DNA of 64,000 nucleotides from IMG/VR virus record IMGVR_UViG_3300022514_000030, positions 62,001-126,000 of that record; one strand, written 5' to 3'. Source of the stretch: a virus. Within the stretch, counting starts at the first letter, position 1; each line of letters begins with the position of its first letter. Under the pieces are notes generated by a model that saw only the letters and a list, made by a program, of their open reading frames with translations, was not told the origin of the DNA and ran no database searches. Shown piece after piece: positions 58,947 through 64,000 of this stretch. The position numbers and the translations under genes were made by a program.

Positions 58947-59522
58947 ATGTCGTTTAAGGTTGATTCGATTCGTGTCCAGTACAAGGAAGTCGATGGTACC
59001 CGCTTCTACTATGCTGACGTAGGCTCTGAAGTCCATGGACGCTATAGTTTTAGGCTTTGGATCTCCGGTCGTCTTGTTAAGCAGGTTGTAGACAAGGATG
59101 GCAATGTTACTTACCTGGTCACGTTCCCGGTGAAGGATGCAGCAATCGTGCGGACGGAAAAAGGCACTCTTGTCCTGCGTCCAGTGCCCGGCAAGGTCAC
59201 TCACAACATTCTGGTGCCATGTGGCTATCGCGGCACATCGTCTATACAGGTCGATGACATGGCAGGCGTAGAGGTGTATACTTATTACGTGTACGAGTCT
59301 CCACGCGGGAACCTTGGTATCAGCACTGGCGCACTCATCGTTGCTAATGACGTACCGGTGTTTGTCAACTGGTCGCGCTCCGGCAGGCTGTACGGTGTCC
59401 CGGACAAGGGTGTGCTTATCCTCTATCCGGACGGGGACACATACGAGCGCGAGGCGTGCGAGTGCCTCGATGGACTGCCGGACCGTGAGGAGCTCGAGGA
59501 GCTTAAGGAACTTCTCTCCTAG
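58947..59522 (+). CDS. Unknown protein of the right block
   Basis: The product has 191 aa after AAAGGAGGTTAAC. It is beta-rich with a Val/Tyr/Gly pattern (YYADVGSEVHGRYSFRLWI; AGVEVYTYYVYESPRGN) and an acidic C-terminal helix (LPDREELEELKELLS). No motif was recognised. It is followed closely by a DUF2628-like membrane gene. Confidence 0.45.
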   Translation: MSFKVDSIRVQYKEVDGTRFYYADVGSEVHGRYSFRLWISGRLVKQVVDKDGNVTYLVTFPVKDAAIVRTEKGTLVLRPVPGKVTHNILVPCGYRGTSSIQVDDMAGVEVYTYYVYESPRGNLGISTGALIVANDVPVFVNWSRSGRLYGVPDKGVLILYPDGDTYEREACECLDGLPDREELEELKELLS

Positions 59523-59534
59523 GGGGTGATAAGA

Positions 59535-59879
59535 GTGTCGGCACAGCTGGAGCGCATTGTAGACCACCGTATCCTCAAGCATCCCCAGACGGGTCACATT
59601 GTCTATGTTAAGACAGGCTTTAACTGGTATGCTTTTCTGTTCGGCCCGTTCTGGTATATCTTCAATGATCTAGTCTTCCAAGGTCTGGCTTGGTTTGCTG
59701 TTAGTGCCGCTGCTACATCTCTCTTTAACATCGTCGGCTTAGTCCTTGTTTGGACTATTGCCGGCTTCACTGCTTATGATGCCAAGTACAAGCAGCTTTT
59801 GAAGAAGGGCTATGTCGACATTACTGCCGAGCTGCTTGAGCGCTGGCATACGGAGTCTGATCAGAGCCAAGCTAACTAA
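59535..59879 (+). CDS. DUF2628-like membrane protein
   Basis: It has 114 aa from a GTG after GGGGGTGATAAGA. HPQTGHIVYVKTGFNWYAFL and FGPFWYIFND (residues about 16-46) match the DUF2628 signature (a Gly-Phe-Asn-Trp segment before the first helix). Two hydrophobic helices follow, then YDAKYKQLLKKGYV. The family is of unknown function and common in bacteria and some phages. Confidence 0.7.
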   Translation: MSAQLERIVDHRILKHPQTGHIVYVKTGFNWYAFLFGPFWYIFNDLVFQGLAWFAVSAAATSLFNIVGLVLVWTIAGFTAYDAKYKQLLKKGYVDITAELLERWHTESDQSQAN

Positions 59880-59958
59880 ATGCTACTACAGGCAGGAGGA
59901 GGCTGAATGTGATTCGGTTAAATCCTGCCTAAATCATATCACAGGAGGGGATAGCATT

Positions 59959-60339
59959 ATGGCTTTGTGTGCACGTAAATTTCTCCCACACGAGGATGGG
60001 GTTATCATCAACTGCATTATAGGCGCGCCTTCTTTGCATGATGGTCTACAAAAGGCTGCTACTCAGCTAGGTAGATCGTTCCGTAGTGTTGAGAGCCGTT
60101 ATAGGAGACTCAAGAGCAAAGGTCTTGTATCCGCTTCGGCGCAGAGCACAGCGCCGTCTTGTAAGGTGCATCAAACTTTTGCATCTGCACAGTCGGCAGC
60201 GAATTCTAACATGAACCGTGTCATCCAGCGCCTGCTGGACAATGCCGATGCGGTTGTCATCTATACAGGGGACTATGAGTGTCGAATTGTGCGTACCAAG
60301 CGCGTTCAGCTTGCGGCTGTCAAGCAGAGCACCGGCTGA
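59959..60339 (+). CDS. Myb/SANT-like DNA-binding protein
   Basis: The product has 126 aa after ACAGGAGGGG. Residues 7-53 (FLPHEDGVIINCI...GLQKAATQLGRSFRSVESRY) fit a Myb/SANT helix set like that of RsfA-type bacterial regulators: an acidic start, an AxxLGR turn, a VxxRYxxL third helix. A Ser/Ala linker leads to a short second domain ending with RTKRVQLAAVKQ. It may regulate phage transcription. Confidence 0.6.
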   Translation: MALCARKFLPHEDGVIINCIIGAPSLHDGLQKAATQLGRSFRSVESRYRRLKSKGLVSASAQSTAPSCKVHQTFASAQSAANSNMNRVIQRLLDNADAVVIYTGDYECRIVRTKRVQLAAVKQSTG

Positions 60340-60372
60340 CAGCCGGTATATGGCAGCCAGGACAAGTCCTAG

Positions 60373-60401
60373 TTGTATTCACCTTCCGCCGGTGTTATAA
60401 T
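60373..60401 (+). promoter_or_regulatory. Sigma-70 promoter
   Basis: TTGTAT (60373-60378), a 17-nt spacer and TATAAT (60396-60401), upstream of the gene at 60438. Confidence 0.7.
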
Positions 60402-60437
60402 GTGTGCAGGAGTTCCTGTGCAGGGAGGTGAGAGCTG

Positions 60438-60968
60438 GTGTCACAAACTACTCAACAGTCATCATCACCAGGGTCACACAGGGCGCGTGCATTCATAGCA
60501 TTTATCATCGCTGGCATCATGTTACTAGAGTTTATCTATCTTTACATCCCCCTGTTCCCCAGCTCCAGGAATACTTACCATTTCTACCTATACACCCTGT
60601 TTAGCGTGCTAAGTCCTATGAAAGCCCAGTTGGAGACGCTGATACAGACTGATCCTAGCTTTCCATCTGAGTACCGCACTGACGAGTACATTCGGCTTCT
60701 GGACGGCCTTATCCGCCGATCCTACTTTGTGCTCATCGCTCTCCACTTGCGTTGTCCACCACTGGGCTACTGGAAGATGCATCGCTCCTACATAGAGGTC
60801 GCCAAGTTCTACATACGTTACTTCAAGACGGCTAAGCACTATGTTCAGGATCCGCTTGACCCCAATGTAGAGGCTGAGTGTATGTTTCTACTGTACGAAA
60901 TAGACCGTCTTAACAACGAACTATACCTAGAGGACCCGCTCACTGGTATAGTACCACTGCCCTACTAG
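60438..60968 (+). CDS. Membrane protein, unknown
   Basis: The product has 176 aa from a GTG after GGGAGGTGAGAG. One membrane helix near residues 18-38 (AFIAFIIAGIMLLEFIYLYI) precedes a helical cytoplasmic or extracytoplasmic domain rich in Tyr/Leu/Arg. A strong terminator follows the stop. No family was recognised. Confidence 0.5.
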   Translation: MSQTTQQSSSPGSHRARAFIAFIIAGIMLLEFIYLYIPLFPSSRNTYHFYLYTLFSVLSPMKAQLETLIQTDPSFPSEYRTDEYIRLLDGLIRRSYFVLIALHLRCPPLGYWKMHRSYIEVAKFYIRYFKTAKHYVQDPLDPNVEAECMFLLYEIDRLNNELYLEDPLTGIVPLPY

Positions 60969-60999
60969 AGGGACGAGTATTTGTGCTCGTCCCTTTTTC
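60969..60999 (+). terminator. Rho-independent terminator
   Basis: AGGGACGAG (60969-60977) pairs with CTCGTCCCT (60986-60994), followed by TTTTCTT. Confidence 0.85.
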
Positions 61000-61021
61000 T
61001 TACTTGTTGTGTCTCGTAATA

Positions 61022-61050
61022 TTGACGCCGTGATGCTTATATGTTATCCT
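61022..61050 (+). promoter_or_regulatory. Sigma-70 promoter
   Basis: TTGACG (61022-61027), a 17-nt spacer and TATCCT (61045-61050), 21 nt before the start of the next gene. Confidence 0.7.
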
Positions 61051-61071
61051 AGTATCGGAGGTGATACGAGT

Positions 61072-61941
61072 ATGCCGTACTTTTCACACTGCGTTCCGTG
61101 TCTTCTAGCAGTTTGTACGGAGAAGTTCGACATGCCGGCGGATCTTGCCAACATGCTTGCGGCACAGGACGAGCGCGGACTGACGCTTTTGGAGCGTGTT
61201 ATCCACTCTGACCACTTACTGCACAGCGCTCTTATGTCCTGTTCTGCGCGCACTCCTTGCGTTCCGGATACTCCTCAGTTCCTGTTTTCCCACGTTATGT
61301 CAGCCGTTGTATCATGTCCTGTAGTTGAGCCCGCCGTGGCAGACCGAGTCCTGGAGTATGCCAGTCAAATTGAGCATGAGATCCGGCACTGGACATTTAC
61401 GCGGTTTATCAGGGCACGCTCGCCAGCACAGACTGAGCGCTATCTCTCTCCTATGTACATTGAACAGTACTACGGCCTGCACACTCTGCGTGGACCGGAC
61501 CGTGCATACGTTCTCTGCCTGATTGGTAATCTACTGGTTACTGCACTTGGCGTTCCGGGGTTTCAGCCAAGCACGACGGCCACGCTTGTCGACTACTTTG
61601 TCATGTTGTGCCACGAGTGTCCGGCTATCCTTGATTTTGCTTCCCTTTCCTCTTTGTTGTCCAAACGAAATGGCAATCTCACGCAGGAACAAAGGGAACG
61701 CATATTCCAGCTTTTGCTTGATTATCCGTACTCAAGCGCTACCTACAGCGTGATTTCAACTATCGACTGCCCTAGTTGTTTTGTTAGAGCCTTAGCAGAC
61801 ATCCTGCTGAGTGACCGGGACGCTCCCGAGATGTTGCGTCTGCAGCGTGCCACGGCTCTGCTGGACCGCCAGGCTTGGCACCTTGATGAGCATATTGCGG
61901 TTGCTCTTGGGCTGCTCTGCAGCAGCTGTCCCACTAATTAG
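61072..61941 (+). CDS. Unknown helical protein
   Basis: The product has 289 aa from the ATG at 61072, after GGAGGTGATACG. It is Cys/His-containing and mostly helical (HCVPCLLAVCTEKF near the N-terminus; DCPSCFVRALADILL later). Several CxxC pairs could bind metal. It shares its Cys-rich, Leu/Arg-rich style with neighbouring unknown genes. Function is not recognisable. Confidence 0.45.
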   Translation: MPYFSHCVPCLLAVCTEKFDMPADLANMLAAQDERGLTLLERVIHSDHLLHSALMSCSARTPCVPDTPQFLFSHVMSAVVSCPVVEPAVADRVLEYASQIEHEIRHWTFTRFIRARSPAQTERYLSPMYIEQYYGLHTLRGPDRAYVLCLIGNLLVTALGVPGFQPSTTATLVDYFVMLCHECPAILDFASLSSLLSKRNGNLTQEQRERIFQLLLDYPYSSATYSVISTIDCPSCFVRALADILLSDRDAPEMLRLQRATALLDRQAWHLDEHIAVALGLLCSSCPTN

Positions 61942-61957
61942 ACAGGAGGTGGTCAGT

Positions 61958-62320
61958 GTGGGCTACTATTCTGAAGTGATCATCGTAATTGCGAAGGATG
62001 CGCATGAGGCCTTCCTCAATGCGCTTGCAGCTCGAGCGTTTGAGCTGCAGTGTATCGGTGAATGCAGCCCGGCAGAACTGCTTGCGGCTGCAGAAAAGGA
62101 GGAACATCCTGATGCGGTTGTCTACCACTGGCCGTTCGTCAAGTGGTACGATAACTATGACCCTGACGTGATGGCCATAAGGGATGCACTCAAAGAGCTT
62201 GACTCTGACTGCTACAAGTTCTACCGCCTTGGTGAGGAGTACGGCGACTTTGAGGAAGATGGTAACTATCTTGGCGATCCACAGTTCTATATGGTGCACA
62301 GGCTTGAGATGCTGTCGTAA
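61958..62320 (+). CDS. Unknown protein
   Basis: The product has 120 aa from a GTG at 61958, after AGGAGGTGGTCA. It opens with a beta-alpha unit (GYYSEVIIVIAKDAHEAFLN) and ends in an acidic half (YRLGEEYGDFEEDGNYLGDP). It may be a small alpha/beta fold. It follows the previous gene by 16 nt, so it is in the same operon. Confidence 0.45.
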   Translation: MGYYSEVIIVIAKDAHEAFLNALAARAFELQCIGECSPAELLAAAEKEEHPDAVVYHWPFVKWYDNYDPDVMAIRDALKELDSDCYKFYRLGEEYGDFEEDGNYLGDPQFYMVHRLEMLS

Positions 62321-62401
62321 AGGAGTTGGCCGTGTTTTGCTTCATTACCGCCAGCCGGGCGGCGGACAGTAAATAGCCCGGCTATCTGAAAGGAGGTAAT
62401 T

Positions 62402-62758
62402 ATGGAACTGGCAAACAGACTTATGGCACTGCTGAGCGTGCTACCTCAGAGGATCGAAGAAGCGGAAAAGGAGGTTGTCAGCGCAACCAATGCCCTCAAG
62501 GAAGCTGAAGATGCCCTGGCGATGAAGGAAGCCACACTCATAATGGAAGGCAGGATCAACGGCAGGAATGAGACTGAGCGGAAAGCGCAGTTGCTCGCCC
62601 TCACTACCGATGAGCGCCGTGCTGTAACCGAGGCTCAGGAGCGGTTGTCGCTTGCCAAGCTCAGCTACAACAGGTTAGTCAACGAATTCAAAGCAGCCCG
62701 CTCCATTGCTCTTGTCATAGCTCAGCTGTCGGAATTCCAGGAAGCCCAGGAGGTATAG
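62402..62758 (+). CDS. Coiled-coil protein
   Basis: The product has 118 aa after AAAGGAGGTAA. Nearly the whole sequence is charged heptads (RIEEAEKEVVSATNALKEAE; RRAVTEAQERLSLAKLSY), predicting a long helical hairpin. A structural or scaffolding role is likely. The leader has an AGCCGGGC...GCCCGGCT hairpin. Confidence 0.5.
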   Translation: MELANRLMALLSVLPQRIEEAEKEVVSATNALKEAEDALAMKEATLIMEGRINGRNETERKAQLLALTTDERRAVTEAQERLSLAKLSYNRLVNEFKAARSIALVIAQLSEFQEAQEV

Positions 62759-62769
62759 GGGGTGTGTCT

Positions 62770-62946
62770 ATGGATCCTTTGAAGGAACTGCTTTTGTTTG
62801 TCCAGGAACAGGAGGAGTTCTATTATCACCTGATGTGGGATGAGATGGCAAAGGGCAATATGGTTGGTATGGTTGCTATGCAGTGCCAGGCTGCAGCATT
62901 CCATAAGGTCCGCTGCAAGATCGAAGCTATGCTTGAAGAAGAGTAG
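62770..62946 (+). CDS. Small acidic helical protein
   Basis: It has 58 aa from an ATG after GGGGGTG. It is helical, Glu/Met-rich (ELLLFVQEQEEFYYHLMWDE) and acidic at the end (IEAMLEEE). It directly follows the coiled-coil gene and may partner it. Function is unknown. Confidence 0.4.
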   Translation: MDPLKELLLFVQEQEEFYYHLMWDEMAKGNMVGMVAMQCQAAAFHKVRCKIEAMLEEE

Positions 62947-62961
62947 AGGGAGGTGAATGTT

Positions 62962-64000
62962 TTGACTGCTGCTATTGATGCCAGTACTATGACTTTAGAT
63001 CAGATTATGGCCGTTCTCCAGCTTTCAACTAATCTACCGCGCTTTAAGTGCCGCCACTGCGGGAGGCATCATAGCTATGGCTGGCGACGCTGCTATGAAC
63101 AGATAGGGGCACCGTTTGCGGATTTATCTCTTGCGTGCAATAGAGCATTTATCCACGCTGCCACTTTGTATGCGGAGGAGCTAGATGGTGGTACTCTTCT
63201 TCACCTGCCGGCCGTTCGTGTCTCAATCCCGCGTGTCATTCCGTACAAGGTCGTGTTCTACAAACAGGAGGAAGCTTTATCGCTGCTTGAGCAGTACGTT
63301 GAAATACGCAATGCCATCCCGGAGCCACCACCCATTACTCTGTTTGAAAAGCGTGTTCCGCTCTCCCTTATGCTCACACCACAGCAATACCGGGAACTGG
63401 TTTGTCGGCTGATGGACTCCCCTGCGTACAATGAGTACACGGAGTGGCTTAAGAGCTTTGTACAGCAGGTTGTGAACTTTGTCACTGCACACCCTGTACT
63501 GTTTGTACCATCTGTACCGGTACAGACCAAGCTCTGGTTTGGTAGACAGTGTTCGGGGATACCAGGTCCATTCATGCCCGATGTCTACGTGCTTCCATCT
63601 GGGCATGACCAACCTCTCAGTCTCAACTCTATATTCTCACGCTTGGACGTGCTTAGTGCCCACCTTGTGCGGGCGGTATACAGCTTTCATGACTTCGGTT
63701 TTCTGGACCCACCACGTGCTGCCGTGCTTAATGGTATGCTGTTGCTCTCTCCTGCTGGTACACACGAGTATACCGATGCGCAGTACTTATGCAAGACTAC
63801 TCTCCTTCCCCTGGTCAATGGTTTCCAGTTCTCATTCCGCGTCAATACATTATCCAAGAATGGGCCACTAAACCATATTGACTGCAGTGATGGGATCACC
63901 GCCCGTCTTTCTGCATTATGCCACGAGCTTGACGCCATCACCCGCCCTGCCTTTAAGGCCATGTTCAGGACGTATCTTGCTGACATGGGGCGCGCTATTT
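62962..64000 (+). CDS. Unknown protein with N-terminal zinc-finger-like motif (partial)
   Basis: The frame is open from a TTG at 62962 (after GGGAGGTGA) to the window end, 346 codons. Residues about 30-45 hold FKCRHCGRHHSYGWRRC, a Cys/His cluster likely to bind zinc. The rest is a mixed fold with no clear signature; the C-terminus lies outside the window. The gene continues the plus-strand operon. Confidence 0.5.
   Translation, partial: MTAAIDASTMTLDQIMAVLQLSTNLPRFKCRHCGRHHSYGWRRCYEQIGAPFADLSLACNRAFIHAATLYAEELDGGTLLHLPAVRVSIPRVIPYKVVFYKQEEALSLLEQYVEIRNAIPEPPPITLFEKRVPLSLMLTPQQYRELVCRLMDSPAYNEYTEWLKSFVQQVVNFVTAHPVLFVPSVPVQTKLWFGRQCSGIPGPFMPDVYVLPSGHDQPLSLNSIFSRLDVLSAHLVRAVYSFHDFGFLDPPRAAVLNGMLLLSPAGTHEYTDAQYLCKTTLLPLVNGFQFSFRVNTLSKNGPLNHIDCSDGITARLSALCHELDAITRPAFKAMFRTYLADMGRAI

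Overview
The window looks like part of a large tailed-phage genome (myovirus: contractile tail, two sheath-like proteins) infecting a motile Gram-positive bacterium. A Clostridia-type, possibly thermophilic, host is my inference from strong AGGAGG ribosome sites, a sigma-28 flagellin promoter with CsrA sites like those of Bacillus hag, a group IIC-type intron remnant and an IsrB element. The window does not show whether this is a free phage or a prophage. No integrase is visible, and coding runs off both edges.

Region A (1-37.2 kb) is almost entirely minus-strand and is the packaging/structural block. Read from right to left it runs: tail-fibre-like protein, small-terminase candidate, three small virion-associated candidates, large terminase split by a group I intron, unknown helical protein, metallophosphoesterase, coiled-coil tail fibre, subtilisin-like protease, an odd 130-nt tRNA-like RNA, SpeD (S-adenosylmethionine decarboxylase), two holin-like membrane proteins, portal, prohead protease fused to scaffold, putative decoration protein, HK97-type capsid protein, Ig/FN3 decoration proteins, an IsrB-omegaRNA insertion, giant beta-repeat adhesin, neck genes, two sheath proteins, a tube protein split by a group I intron with a LAGLIDADG endonuclease, and two tube-domain proteins fused to cell-wall modules (amidase; five peptidoglycan-binding repeats).

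Region B (37.2-48.2 kb) reads as cargo and is visibly more AT-rich in places. It holds a gene remnant, a group IIC intron remnant sitting just after the flagellin terminator, a complete flagellin gene with a textbook sigma-28 promoter and two CsrA-binding sites in its leader, csrA itself, two tiny ORFs, a 1,588-aa type ISP-like restriction-modification enzyme, a small membrane protein, a lipoprotein thermonuclease, and a membrane-anchored protein with a nuclease-like motif and a glycine zipper. Three imperfect hairpin repeats close it.

Region C (48.2-64 kb) is plus-strand apart from one HTH gene. It contains many small genes, each with an AAGGAGGTGA-type ribosome site and often its own GC-rich hairpin leader and terminator. 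Recognisable products are an HExxH protein broken at a G7 tract, a SLOG-fold protein, SSB, a SNF2/HARP-like helicase carrying a class 3-like intein in its Walker A motif, a DUF2628-like membrane protein and a Myb/SANT-like protein. Most others are unknown. A dense palindrome cluster (50.74-50.93 kb) and a pair of 51-bp palindromic repeats (51.95 and 52.08 kb) are candidate origin or operator sites.

The most striking points are the phage-borne flagellin-CsrA circuit, the IsrB RNA-guided nuclease with its RNA, the concentration of self-splicing or homing elements in essential genes (two group I introns and one intein), and the tRNA-like RNA.
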